From: Pseudobdellovibrio exovorus JSS
Lineage (GTDB): Bacteria > Bdellovibrionota > Bdellovibrionia > Bdellovibrionales > Bdellovibrionaceae
Reading direction: 5' to 3'
DNA length: 64,000 bases
Assembly (NCBI RefSeq): GCF_000348725.1
Contig: NC_020813.1
Coordinates: forward strand, 1,464,248-1,528,247
Position 1 is the first letter of the stretch. Each line of letters opens with the position of its first letter. Positions 26,206-35,327 of this stretch are shown one piece after another. Below the pieces are notes generated by a model. That model was given only the letters and a program-made list of their open reading frames with translations, was not told the DNA's origin and did not search any database. Made by a program: the position numbers and the translations under genes.

Positions 26206-26884
26206 AACTTTTTCTGTAAAATACATATTTAGGATGCAAGCTTCTTATATAGAAATACGCCATATACAGAGCTGAAACTAAGATACCAAAAGATACAAAT
26301 AGAATTAAGTAAATCCCCACCCAAGAGATCACCCCTCTTTTTGATGATTCCATGAAATTTTCCATCAGTATCTTAGGCTGAGTGACAAACTTAGCCTTTT
26401 CTTTGAACAAAACCCCTTCACCTTTAGATACTGACGCATAGTTAGCATTAGCTTGTTTCGTTTGCTCTTGCATATACTCGAACAATCTCTTCATTACGCC
26501 TGCATGAAACAATTGAATAGGCTCTAAATCTGATTTGCTAAATATGTATATCTTTGATGATAGCTTAAGAACTTGTTCTTTACTGTCTATATAGCTAGAT
26601 TTAACCTGATACACATGTCCTATTTCTTCGCTAATCTTAGGGGCTATTTCTTCTTCAATTAAAAAATCTACAAACTCTTTACTAATTAACGCATGAGTAT
26701 ACTCATGCGTAGGCACTTGTATAATAGACACATTACGCTTTGCAGATAAGAATATCCAAGACACTGCAAAAACACACAAACTTAAAACAGCCGAGCAATA
26801 GACAATTTTCCATCTATTAGAATAAAGATAAAATAGATAATATAAATATCCTTCCTCTTCAGATATTTGTATTTGATCTTTCAT
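26198..26884 (-). CDS. Short Wzz-like chain-length protein
   Basis: 228 residues with a hydrophobic helix near 27-49 and another near 187-212, and a mostly helical periplasmic part between them, the layout of polysaccharide co-polymerases. The periplasmic part is shorter than usual Wzz (about 135 rather than 220-280 residues), and no proline-rich motif precedes the second helix. It may set glycan length with the polymerase at 21479. Overlaps pglD-like downstream, 19 bases after the GT-C-like gene. Family assignment rests on topology and context. Confidence 0.55.
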   Translation of the reverse strand: MKDQIQISEEEGYLYYLFYLYSNRWKIVYCSAVLSLCVFAVSWIFLSAKRNVSIIQVPTHEYTHALISKEFVDFLIEEEIAPKISEEIGHVYQVKSSYIDSKEQVLKLSSKIYIFSKSDLEPIQLFHAGVMKRLFEYMQEQTKQANANYASVSKGEGVLFKEKAKFVTQPKILMENFMESSKRGVISWVGIYLILFVSFGILVSALYMAYFYIRSLHPKYVFYRKSYE

Positions 26885-26903
26885 TCATGCCACCTTTGAC
26901 CTT

Positions 26904-28046
26904 TTAAACTGAAAATGGTCCTCGTCCTACACCCGTTAATACGATAAAAGCTAAGCCGCATATAGCATGCAAAGCCAAAATAGAAACAACGGTTTTTTTC
27001 CATTTACTGCTATAAGAATCTATATTCCGTGTAAACTCAACAACAGATACAAGAAAGAGTATATCCACGGCCACTACATATCCCCAGATAAAATTCATAC
27101 CCTCATAACGATGTCCAGATTCAGCCAAGAACAGCCCTTGTAACAAAGCCACCAAAACAATAGACCAAATAAGCTTATACTTATGACTAAAAGCTTCGAT
27201 TTTGAATAATGTATAAGTAATCAATATGGGAGCCAATAGGTTTTGAATGATAGCTCCTAGTATATTGTTGCTGTACACTGACCATGGACCTGCAAGCGTA
27301 AAGACTACCGAGGACTTTTGTTCTATATCGGCCGCAAAAGTAATAAGATACTGCCCTAACAAAACACATAATGTAGGCAAAATAATTAGGACCCCTTGAT
27401 ATACTTTCTTTCTGAAAAGCATATCCATAAAGAGAACAGGTATAAAGCAAAGTGCGAAATTTGGTTTAATAACAGCTCCAAGGAATATCAACAAAGCCAA
27501 TAGCCAACTCTGTTTAATATTCTTCCTGTCATCATCTAATAATTTAAAATAAATAAAGATAGTCAACAAAGCTACAGGCTTCAACCACGTAGATGTCGGA
27601 TTATGATACGCTAATGGCGACCAAATACCTAAATAGCTATAACTATTGAAGAGAGGAAAATAAATTGCTCCCATAAGCATCGTTATACCGGCTAAAAAAC
27701 CAACCCTATACTTTTCGGCATTAGGCAAGCTGTAACGAACAAAAAGCACTTTAACAATTGCCAACCCTAAAATACTTAAAACTGTAAAAACAAAAAAAGT
27801 CGTGTTCAATGTAACGTTGAATACATTAGAAATATTCAACAAAATATAATGCACAGTCAAATGAGGTAATCCCAAAGAAATAAGATCGCCAAAAGCCTTA
27901 CCCTCAATAAATCTCATATGTGCAAAATAATCTGGTCCATCTATAAAACAGTACCTATATATCGAAGGGATTATTAAAGTCGCAAAAAGCAACACCACTA
28001 ACAAGTCTACATGTCTCTTATTAATAATTTTCATCATTCTATGCAT
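26904..28046 (-). CDS. Polytopic GT-C-like membrane glycosyltransferase
   Basis: About 380 residues with around ten membrane helices. The first loop has DGPDYFAHMRFIEGKA, with acidic residues after helix 1 as in GT-C enzymes that use polyprenyl-phosphate-linked sugars. No assigned name. It follows a DPM1/GtrB-like gene with 8-bp overlap; such pairs usually make a polyprenyl-phosphate-linked sugar and transfer it outside the membrane to modify a glycan. The ATG at 28044-28046 has AGGGA just upstream; a TTG one codon earlier is also open. Confidence 0.6.
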   Translation of the reverse strand: MHRMMKIINKRHVDLLVVLLFATLIIPSIYRYCFIDGPDYFAHMRFIEGKAFGDLISLGLPHLTVHYILLNISNVFNVTLNTTFFVFTVLSILGLAIVKVLFVRYSLPNAEKYRVGFLAGITMLMGAIYFPLFNSYSYLGIWSPLAYHNPTSTWLKPVALLTIFIYFKLLDDDRKNIKQSWLLALLIFLGAVIKPNFALCFIPVLFMDMLFRKKVYQGVLIILPTLCVLLGQYLITFAADIEQKSSVVFTLAGPWSVYSNNILGAIIQNLLAPILITYTLFKIEAFSHKYKLIWSIVLVALLQGLFLAESGHRYEGMNFIWGYVVAVDILFLVSVVEFTRNIDSYSSKWKKTVVSILALHAICGLAFIVLTGVGRGPFSV

Positions 28047-28965
28047 CAATCCCTGTTATATCTTTAACAACAAAAATAGGCCTATTCTTTGTTTGTTCAA
28101 AAACTTTATTTAAATACAACCCGATAATACCCATATTAAACATGATGATCCCTGTAGAAAACAATATCGTCACCATCATACTAGTCCATCCAGATGGAGC
28201 TAATCCAATTGAAAAATATCTAACTACAAAAATAATACCTAACAAAATACTGAAAAATGAAACCATGCCACCAAAAAGCATACATAGATATAAAGGACGT
28301 CCTGAAGATGAAATAGCAATATCAACAGCTAGCTTCAATGCCTTACGAAGAGTGTAGCCAGACACTCCTTCTACTCGTTCATTTTGGACAACTTCAACTT
28401 TGGACGAATTGAAACCCAACCATGACACTAAGTATGGAAAAAATCTCATGCGATCTCCAAGTTTTATAATATGATCAACCACTGTTTTTGAATAGATACC
28501 ATAGTTTGCAACAGAATAATCTAGCTGGACACCAAGAAATACACTTAAGGATTTATAAAACATCCATGATTGTGTTCGTTTAAAGAAACTTTCGTGCCTA
28601 AATATTCTTCTAGCTTGCACAATGTCATATCCTTCATTCATTTTATCTATGAGCGCAGGTATGTATTTCGGATCATCTTGTAAATCACAATCCATAATGA
28701 TGATTCGGCTCCCTCTTGCATATTGTAGCCCACAAGTGATAGCTGCATGCTGCCCAAAATTCCTAGAAAGATTAATTCCTCTTACTTTTTTTTCATGCAA
28801 GCAAATATTCTGTATCTGCGACCATGAATCCAAAGGACACGCATCATTCACCAATATAACTTCATGATCTGCATTTTGTGTTTGAAAAATTTTATTAATT
28901 TCATTAACTAACGGATAAAGTGTTTTTGGAGTTCCATAACACGGAATAACGATAGAAACCAACAT
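28039..28965 (-). CDS. Polyprenyl-phosphate glycosyltransferase (GtrB/ArnC-like GT2)
   Basis: GT-A enzyme with SIVIPCYGTPKTLYPLV, VNDACPLDSW, NLSRNFGQHAAITCGL and the metal site MDCDLQDDP. Two C-terminal membrane helices (about 230-300) and the TLRKALKLAVD linker match GtrB, ArnC and PglI-like polyprenyl-phosphate sugar synthases. It would make an undecaprenyl-phosphate-linked sugar at the cytoplasmic face. The adjoining GT-C-like protein at 26904 is the likely user. Two bases separate it from the GT2 gene upstream. Confidence 0.85.
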   Translation of the reverse strand: MLVSIVIPCYGTPKTLYPLVNEINKIFQTQNADHEVILVNDACPLDSWSQIQNICLHEKKVRGINLSRNFGQHAAITCGLQYARGSRIIIMDCDLQDDPKYIPALIDKMNEGYDIVQARRIFRHESFFKRTQSWMFYKSLSVFLGVQLDYSVANYGIYSKTVVDHIIKLGDRMRFFPYLVSWLGFNSSKVEVVQNERVEGVSGYTLRKALKLAVDIAISSSGRPLYLCMLFGGMVSFFSILLGIIFVVRYFSIGLAPSGWTSMMVTILFSTGIIMFNMGIIGLYLNKVFEQTKNRPIFVVKDITGIDA

Positions 28966-28967
28966 AT

Positions 28968-29876
28968 CTACTCATTCTCCTTATCTACCAACCCATTACT
29001 TAGACGGGCTGTATAAGCACTTTTTATATAGGATGGATTGAAATAAAAAATATTCCTCAATAAAAACTTAAACAGTGATAGATCAATCGTATGTACATTT
29101 TTAAGCATACCCAAAAAAGAAACTACCGCATTTGCAAATAATTGTGGACGCAAATCAGGATTTAATCCGAAGTAGTGATAAATATCCTGAAAATAGATCC
29201 GATAAGCCTTCATCTTTCCTTTGCCAGTCGACAAATACGAATTACCATTCTGGTTTATTCGGTATTTTACAAGCACATCATTGATAAAAAGGCCTTTACC
29301 ATCTGGCAATAAAGAATCCATTGCAAAAAACCACTCCATAAATTCCCTGCCAATATCGTGTACCTTTCTTGATGATCTTCTATAAGCGTAGGAACTGTGT
29401 ACAGCGATACTTCCCCACATAGCCATCTCTCTTGCTGAAAAAGAGACAATTTCTTGACCCGCCATAAACCCTTTTGTCGGCTTTAACAAGCTTCCATCAT
29501 CGGAAAAATACAAGGCCCTGTGAAATATTATATTAACTTCACTGTCTACAGAGAACATCTGCATCTGTTTTTGAATCTTGGATGGAAGCATAACATCATC
29601 ACCATCCATGTGAAAAATAATATCGCCATCAGCCTCATTATGTACTCCTACATAATTTGCCGCTGCACCTACATTCTTATCACGCAAAATCAGAGAAATT
29701 CGATCAGGATACTTATAAGAGTATTCTTTTAAAATAATGGGGGTTTTATCTTTCGAATTATCATCTGAAACTATAATATTAAACTGATAATCGGATTCTT
29801 GCGACAGAATGCTTTCTAAACATTCCACGATATATTTTTCTTGATTATACGTAGATACTACTACTGTGGCGCGCAT
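28968..29876 (-). CDS. Family 2 glycosyltransferase
   Basis: GT-A fold: TVVVSTYNQEKYIVECLESIL (the family entry, residues 4-24 region), VSDDNSKDKT, NVGAAANYV, and the metal-binding FHMDGDDVMLPSKI. Middle and end segments are family-specific, with a YRINQNGNSYL loop that suits a soluble enzyme. Length 302. It sits between the flippase and the GtrB-like gene with short overlaps, so it belongs to the glycan operon. Neither sugar nor acceptor can be named. The long DxD-like loop suggests a nucleotide sugar donor. Confidence 0.8.
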   Translation of the reverse strand: MRATVVVSTYNQEKYIVECLESILSQESDYQFNIIVSDDNSKDKTPIILKEYSYKYPDRISLILRDKNVGAAANYVGVHNEADGDIIFHMDGDDVMLPSKIQKQMQMFSVDSEVNIIFHRALYFSDDGSLLKPTKGFMAGQEIVSFSAREMAMWGSIAVHSSYAYRRSSRKVHDIGREFMEWFFAMDSLLPDGKGLFINDVLVKYRINQNGNSYLSTGKGKMKAYRIYFQDIYHYFGLNPDLRPQLFANAVVSFLGMLKNVHTIDLSLFKFLLRNIFYFNPSYIKSAYTARLSNGLVDKENE

Positions 29877-31135
29877 ATCTGTTCCTTCGAAAAAATATCT
29901 TTACGGTATGAGAAAAGAAAAACACACCCCGCGAGAGCAAAATAGAGCATATTTGTTAAAATAAGTGCATTATACACTTCAGAAAGACTCGAAATATAAA
30001 GCAGCTTAGTAAAAAACACAAAGCCTGCTGCTTGCAGTACCTCAGCCGCTATGTACAATTTAAAACAACCCCGCCCGACAGCAACAAAGCCAAAAACATA
30101 TGCGCAGACTTTGAATAAATCAGCAATCAATTGCTGATGAATATATTGAGACGCCGCTAAAAACTCAACCGAAAGAGCAAAAGAAATCACTTCATTTCTT
30201 AAAAAATACAGAATTACAGCAAAGCAAGAAAAAAGAGCACTTAAGAACCCCACATAGCGTAATGACTGATAGAAAATAAAGGCATTGGATTTCGTATTAG
30301 AAATCTTTGGCATAAAATAATATGCTAAAAACAAAGATATAAAACTGATGTATACTGCAGAAAGCCTTAAAAGTGATTGAAAATATCCTGCATCTAATAA
30401 ACTGTTTCTCTCTATCACTAAATTTCGTACGAATATTTCAGCGGCTGGTAAAAACACGGCACTGCTAACTAACATTAAGGAATATTTGAAAAGCTTTTGA
30501 TATTCGCTGAACGTCTTAACATAAGATATATTCTTTAAAATGCTTATTTTCTTTCCGAAATATAACGCCGGCAACAAGATAACTGCATTTGTCACGATTA
30601 AAGCTATAGCCGCACCATTGAAGCCAAATTTAAATATAAAATAGCCCGCTAATGGCAGGGCAATAGAGCTTCCTATAACCGTAATAAAAGAAAAATAGTG
30701 TATTTTCCCCAGTCCATTTATAATGCCTATAATAAAATTTGAAAATGCATACGCAACTTGAGCAACAGCAAGAAGTAATACTAAATACCAATATTCAGCT
30801 GATCCAAAAATATAAGTAGAAATTTGATTGCGAAAAACGATAGCGATAATCAAAATCGAGACGGCACAAACAGACGTATATAAACCAGCAGCTGAGATAA
30901 ACGATTTACATTTATCCTCGTCTTCTCTGTACTCGGCAACGTACTTAACAACAGCAGTCAAAATACCACCACCTGCAAACGTTACCATAGCAGAAGTCAA
31001 ACTCATAAAGTTACCAAGTAACCCCAACCCTTCAGGGCCTAAACGCCAAGCAATCATCTTAATGATCACAAATGCAACCAAAATTTTAGAGCCTTGTGAG
31101 ATAGTAGTTAAAAAATATGCTTGGATACTTTTCAC
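29861..31135 (-). CDS. Wzx flippase (WzxE-like polysaccharide translocase)
   Basis: 424 residues and about 12 membrane helices. The start (SIQAYFLTTISQGSKIL) and the WRLGPEGLGLLGNFMSLTS segment, followed by GGGILTAVVKYVAEY, closely follow the WzxE group that flips the ECA-type lipid-linked unit. Its partners include wecE and rmlAB, which make dTDP-Fuc4N, the sugar in ECA, so a Fuc4N-bearing unit is a coherent substrate. That link is inference. A GTG start overlaps the formyltransferase stop as GTGA. Confidence 0.88.
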   Translation of the reverse strand: MKSIQAYFLTTISQGSKILVAFVIIKMIAWRLGPEGLGLLGNFMSLTSAMVTFAGGGILTAVVKYVAEYREDEDKCKSFISAAGLYTSVCAVSILIIAIVFRNQISTYIFGSAEYWYLVLLLAVAQVAYAFSNFIIGIINGLGKIHYFSFITVIGSSIALPLAGYFIFKFGFNGAAIALIVTNAVILLPALYFGKKISILKNISYVKTFSEYQKLFKYSLMLVSSAVFLPAAEIFVRNLVIERNSLLDAGYFQSLLRLSAVYISFISLFLAYYFMPKISNTKSNAFIFYQSLRYVGFLSALFSCFAVILYFLRNEVISFALSVEFLAASQYIHQQLIADLFKVCAYVFGFVAVGRGCFKLYIAAEVLQAAGFVFFTKLLYISSLSEVYNALILTNMLYFALAGCVFLFSYRKDIFSKEQICAPQ

Positions 31136-32025
31136 TTCAATCTTGTCCTAATTTTTGTCCAGACAACATCTGTCTGATCATCGTCATATTTGGCACTTAT
31201 AACCTTCAACATACCTTGCCCGCAAACAACAGTCGCTTCGTGGTGTGATATAGAAAATACTTTTCCTGGGGTTCTATTCTCAATTCTTAAATCAGGGGCC
31301 ACTTCAGCCTCCATAATCCTCACAAGCCGGCTGCCCATCATTGTGCTGGCTCCCATAAAAGGACTTCCTACACACGAAATAAAATGGCAAATTTCTTCAG
31401 ATTTATCGCACCACTGGATACGATAGTCCTCATCATCAAGCCACATACTGTAACTAATTTCGTCGATATTCTGAACTCTACCTGATAGATCTACACCTTG
31501 TGTTTCAAACATCTCCGATACCTTAACAGCAAGATTAGCATATTCATTTGAAATCCTATTAATTTGCTCTGCAATTGTCGTTGGATAATCTACCTTCAAG
31601 ACTACTTGCCCGAGTATATTACCAGCATCATAATCTTTGTTCCCCCACAAAGCCGTAACACCAATTTCTTGGTCTTTATTCTTAAGGCAACTCACCAATG
31701 GAGCAAAGCCACGATAGCGCGGCAGTATCGAATCATGAAAAACAACTAGCTGATTTTCAGGGATATCACGAATCATCCACCTCCATCCTGCCGCAATTGC
31801 ATATGAGTAATGAAAAGGAAGATCCTTTACAGAACAGTTATTTGATTTAAGAAAAGGAATTTGATGTGCTTGGCATAGCTCAATTACCTCATCAGAATAA
31901 TCGGTTTTGACATTTTTATCTGTTCCCACAATTACAAAAAGACGACTCTGATTTAGGCCTTTTCCTATTAGTCCTTTAACGACCGAATAACCCTTTTGTC
32001 CTAAAGAAAACACTAAGAAATTCAT
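31132..32025 (-). CDS. Sugar N-formyltransferase (methionyl-tRNA formyltransferase fold)
   Basis: 297 residues with a formyltransferase-type Rossmann N-domain. The core has FHDSILPRYRGFAPL and DAGNILGQVVLKV; the catalytic His and Asp of the fold are both seen, but the usual Asn two residues before the His is Val here. The neighbouring wecE, rmlA and rmlB make dTDP-4-amino-4,6-dideoxygalactose, so formylation to dTDP-Fuc4NFo is the likely role, by inference. The C-domain is not that of Fmt or ArnA. A GTG at 32037 is an alternative start; the ATG at 32023-32025 begins at MNFLVFSLGQ. Confidence 0.8.
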   Translation of the reverse strand: MNFLVFSLGQKGYSVVKGLIGKGLNQSRLFVIVGTDKNVKTDYSDEVIELCQAHQIPFLKSNNCSVKDLPFHYSYAIAAGWRWMIRDIPENQLVVFHDSILPRYRGFAPLVSCLKNKDQEIGVTALWGNKDYDAGNILGQVVLKVDYPTTIAEQINRISNEYANLAVKVSEMFETQGVDLSGRVQNIDEISYSMWLDDEDYRIQWCDKSEEICHFISCVGSPFMGASTMMGSRLVRIMEAEVAPDLRIENRTPGKVFSISHHEATVVCGQGMLKVISAKYDDDQTDVVWTKIRTRLK

Positions 32026-32160
32026 ATCTTTACCCACAAATTTGATTAAATAAATTTAAACAAAAGACAGTATCCTAGGGATAACCTTAACACAAAACAA
32101 ATGCCGCGACGCAATACGTTGTTTTTTGTGTTAGATATAATTTCACATTACTATGCCGCT

Positions 32161-33294
32161 ATGACTATTCCATTTAATATACCACCACACTCAGAAAATG
32201 CCCTTAAATATATTGAAAATTCATTTCGAGGCAGCAAGCTAAGTGGCGATGGTGACTACAATAAAAAATGTGTCCACTGGTTGAATAACTATTTTAAATC
32301 AAAACTCAGTGTCGTAACTCCCTCATGTACATCTGCATTAGAAATGTCCATGCTATTAGCAGATATCGGTCCCGGCGATGAAGTGATTTTGCCCTCTTAC
32401 ACATTTTCTTCTACTGCCAATGCAGTCGTAATTTTTGGCGCCATACCGGTATTCGTTGATATTGAGCCAGACACTATGAATATCAGCCCAGCTGAAATCA
32501 AAAAAGCAATTACACCAAAAACAAAAATGATCATGCCTGTGCACTACGCTGGAGTAGGATGCAAAATGGATGAAATTATGGCTATTGCACAAGAGCATTC
32601 ATTAATAGTTGTCGAAGATGCCGCACAGGGAATGCTGGCTTCTTATAAAAACAAACCTCTAGGTGCCATCGGACATATGTCTGCAGTCAGCTTTCATGAT
32701 ACAAAAAATATTGTATGCGGAGAAGGCGGATGTCTCGTCATTAACGACGACAAATTTCTCGCACGCGCAGAGATTATTCGTGACAAAGGAACCAACCGTC
32801 AGAAGTTTCTTAACGGACAAGTTGATAAATACACTTGGGTAGATAAAGGATCCTCTTACCTTATTTCAGAAGTAACAGCGGCATTTCTTCTTGCTCAATT
32901 AGAAGATTCCCAACAAATTACACTCCCTCGTCTTAGTGCATGGGCCACCTATCACAATGGACTAAAACAAATAGAAGAAAAAGGACATCTTAAGCGCATG
33001 AGCATTCCAAAGGAATGTCTTGGAAATGCACATATTTATTATATTTTGTTAAATAGCCAAGATGATAGAAACAAACTTGCACAATTTCTCAAAAACGAAG
33101 GTATTATGACAACCAGCCACTATGTACCACTACATTCGGCCCCCGCAGGAAGAAGTTTTGGCCGCTTTGTTGGTGATATGAATATCACGGATGATCTTTC
33201 AAACAGATTGTTACGTCTACCAATGCATTCTCATCTTAAGAATGAGGATACATTGACTGTAGTAAATAAGATCAACCTTTTCTTTCAAAACTAA
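32161..33294 (+). CDS. wecE: dTDP-4-amino-4,6-dideoxygalactose transaminase
   Basis: DegT-family PLP enzyme of the RffA/WecE group: MTIPFNIPP start, [31 protein letters not shown], the VEDAAQG site, SFHDTKN with the PLP lysine, GEGGCLVI, and [19 protein letters not shown], all typical of WecE. It converts dTDP-4-keto-6-deoxyglucose to dTDP-Fuc4N. The frame opens at 32101, but the conserved protein starts at the ATG at 32161 (377 aa). Convergent overlap of 4 bp with rmlA. It supplies the amino sugar for the formyltransferase transcribed divergently. Confidence 0.93.
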   Translation: MTIPFNIPPHSENALKYIENSFRGSKLSGDGDYNKKCVHWLNNYFKSKLSVVTPSCTSALEMSMLLADIGPGDEVILPSYTFSSTANAVVIFGAIPVFVDIEPDTMNISPAEIKKAITPKTKMIMPVHYAGVGCKMDEIMAIAQEHSLIVVEDAAQGMLASYKNKPLGAIGHMSAVSFHDTKNIVCGEGGCLVINDDKFLARAEIIRDKGTNRQKFLNGQVDKYTWVDKGSSYLISEVTAAFLLAQLEDSQQITLPRLSAWATYHNGLKQIEEKGHLKRMSIPKECLGNAHIYYILLNSQDDRNKLAQFLKNEGIMTTSHYVPLHSAPAGRSFGRFVGDMNITDDLSNRLLRLPMHSHLKNEDTLTVVNKINLFFQN

Positions 33295-34175
33295 CCGTTA
33301 AAAACTGTTTCGTTTTTAACTAAATTTTTAAGATACATACCATAGCTGCTTTGCGGGTAAGACTCTGCTATCTTTTCTAACTCACTCAATGTGATAAAAT
33401 TCATAAGGTAAGCAATCTCTTCTAAACAGGCAATTTTCAGGCCCTGACGCTGTTCGACGGTTTGAACAAACAATGATGAACTCAAAAGGGAATCATGCGT
33501 CCCCGTATCGAGCCAAGCCGTTCCGCGACCCAATGTTTTTACATCAAGACGTTCCTGCTCCAAATACACTCTATTTAAATCTGTAATTTCCAACTCTCCA
33601 CGCTTTGACGGCTTTAGAGATTTAGCAATATTAACAACATTATGATCATAAAAATAGAGGCCCGTTACTGCCCAATTTGACTTCGGTTGCTGTGGTTTTT
33701 CTTCAATACTTACAGCCCTCTTATCTTTATTAAACTCCACAACACCGTAGCGTTCGGGATCTTGAACTCTATAAGCAAAAACCGTAGCCCCTTGTTCCTT
33801 CTTAGCCGCTTCACGTACCAATTGTGGCAACTCATTGCCATAGAATAAATTATCTCCGAGAATCAATCCACAAGGTTTATTATCTATAAATCTTTCACCA
33901 ATTGTAAAAGCTTGAGCAATGCCCTTAGGTTCAGGTTGTTCTGCGTAAGAAAAATTTACGCCTAAATGATTTCCATCACCCATTAAATCACGAATTAATG
34001 GCAAATCTCTTGGAGTTGAAATAATCAAAATATCACGAATACCCGCTAACATCATAACCGATATTGGATAATACACAGTTGGTTTATCATATACTGGAAG
34101 CAACTGCTTACTTAAAGACTTTGTCGAGGGGTACAGCCTTGATCCTGATCCTCCTGCCAATACTATAGCTTTCAT
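33291..34175 (-). CDS. rmlA: Glucose-1-phosphate thymidylyltransferase
   Basis: Nucleotidyltransferase with the signature [19 protein letters not shown] (residues 6-24), [11 protein letters not shown], and the catalytic and nucleotide-binding region GDNLFYG and [15 protein letters not shown]. It makes dTDP-glucose. Length 294 is standard. The start ATG overlaps the rmlB stop as TAATG, so translation is coupled. rmlC and rmlD are not in the window; the product more likely goes to dTDP-Fuc4N through rmlB and wecE than to rhamnose. Confidence 0.96.
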   Translation of the reverse strand: MKAIVLAGGSGSRLYPSTKSLSKQLLPVYDKPTVYYPISVMMLAGIRDILIISTPRDLPLIRDLMGDGNHLGVNFSYAEQPEPKGIAQAFTIGERFIDNKPCGLILGDNLFYGNELPQLVREAAKKEQGATVFAYRVQDPERYGVVEFNKDKRAVSIEEKPQQPKSNWAVTGLYFYDHNVVNIAKSLKPSKRGELEITDLNRVYLEQERLDVKTLGRGTAWLDTGTHDSLLSSSLFVQTVEQRQGLKIACLEEIAYLMNFITLSELEKIAESYPQSSYGMYLKNLVKNETVFNG

Positions 34176-35206
34176 TATTTCGCTCCTTTACTGATAGACT
34201 CTACCCAGCCAGAGTTTTCCAAATACCAATTAATGGTAGACTCTAAACCTTCTTCAAAAGTCGAAAACCTTCTTTTATATCCTAATTCTTCTTGTGCGAG
34301 TTGATCATCAATAGCATATCGAAAATCATGACCTAGGCGATCTTCAACAAAGGTGATTAACTCTTTATAACTTTGATTATTCCGACGAGGTTTTTTCCTA
34401 TCTAAAATTTCACAAATGGCTGTCACAACCTCTATATTTTTTCGTTCTGAATTTCCACCTAAACAGTAAGTGTCTCCAGCTTTACCCTTAGTTAAAGCCA
34501 ACCAAATACCTTCTGAATGGTCATCCACATATATCCAATCACGTACATTCTGACCTTTCCCATAAACAGGTAAAGCCTTATCAGCAAGAGCATTTAATAT
34601 CATTCTTGGTATTAGTTTTTCTGGAAATTGACGAGGACCATAGTTGTTAGAACAATTTGTAACGATACATGGTAATCCGAATGTTCTGTGCCATGCTCTA
34701 ACTAAGTGATCACTTGAGGCTTTTGATGCAGAATAAGGCGAACTTGGATCATAAGCTGTAGTCTCCGAAAATTTACCAGTTTCACCTAACTCACCAAATA
34801 CTTCGTCAGTTGAGACATGAACAAATTTAAACTTATCGACATCTACCTTTCGTGACGAATATAGCTCTCTAGAGCACTCTAAAAGATTAAATGTGCCTAT
34901 TACATTTGTCTCAATAAACACACGAGGTCCACTAATAGAATTATCCACATGTGATTCCGCAGCTAAATGTACTACGGATGAAGGTTCATATTTTTGAAAC
35001 ACACTACGTAGGCTTTCATAGTTACGTATATCTACATTTTCAAAAATGACATCCCTATCATTAACATAATCAATGAAGTTTTCTTTGCGTCCAGCATAAG
35101 TTAACGAATCAATAATCACAATTTTGCCATAAATACCATGCGCTTTTGCTACCCTTAAAAAAGAACTCCCGATGAATCCTGCCGCACCAGTGATAAATAA
35201 AGTCAT
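34175..35206 (-). CDS. rmlB: dTDP-glucose 4,6-dehydratase
   Basis: Extended SDR enzyme: GAAGFIGSS (about 8-16), [22 protein letters not shown] with catalytic Asp-Glu, [18 protein letters not shown] with Tyr and Lys, and [15 protein letters not shown]. It makes dTDP-4-keto-6-deoxyglucose. The frame continues to 35260, but the ATG at 35204-35206 has AGGAGA five bases upstream and fits family length (343 aa). The promoter-like TATAAT at 35229-35234 on the same strand suggests the rmlBA transcript starts here. Confidence 0.96.
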   Translation of the reverse strand: MTLFITGAAGFIGSSFLRVAKAHGIYGKIVIIDSLTYAGRKENFIDYVNDRDVIFENVDIRNYESLRSVFQKYEPSSVVHLAAESHVDNSISGPRVFIETNVIGTFNLLECSRELYSSRKVDVDKFKFVHVSTDEVFGELGETGKFSETTAYDPSSPYSASKASSDHLVRAWHRTFGLPCIVTNCSNNYGPRQFPEKLIPRMILNALADKALPVYGKGQNVRDWIYVDDHSEGIWLALTKGKAGDTYCLGGNSERKNIEVVTAICEILDRKKPRRNNQSYKELITFVEDRLGHDFRYAIDDQLAQEELGYKRRFSTFEEGLESTINWYLENSGWVESISKGAK

Positions 35207-35228
35207 TTGCTCTCCTAGAATCAAAAAA

Positions 35229-35257
35229 TTATAAACTACTCTATTGAGTCTTAAAAT
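35229..35257 (-). promoter_or_regulatory. Possible rmlBA promoter
   Basis: A perfect TATAAT (35234-35229) lies about 24 bases upstream of the rmlB ATG, with a weak -35 region (TTTTAA) 17 bp upstream. The -10 is good, the -35 poor. Confidence 0.35.
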
Positions 35258-35327
35258 CAATATATTGCCATACTCTGATGATTAATCCATTGTTCATTCT
35301 CAAGCTTTTTGAGATATTCTAAGCATA

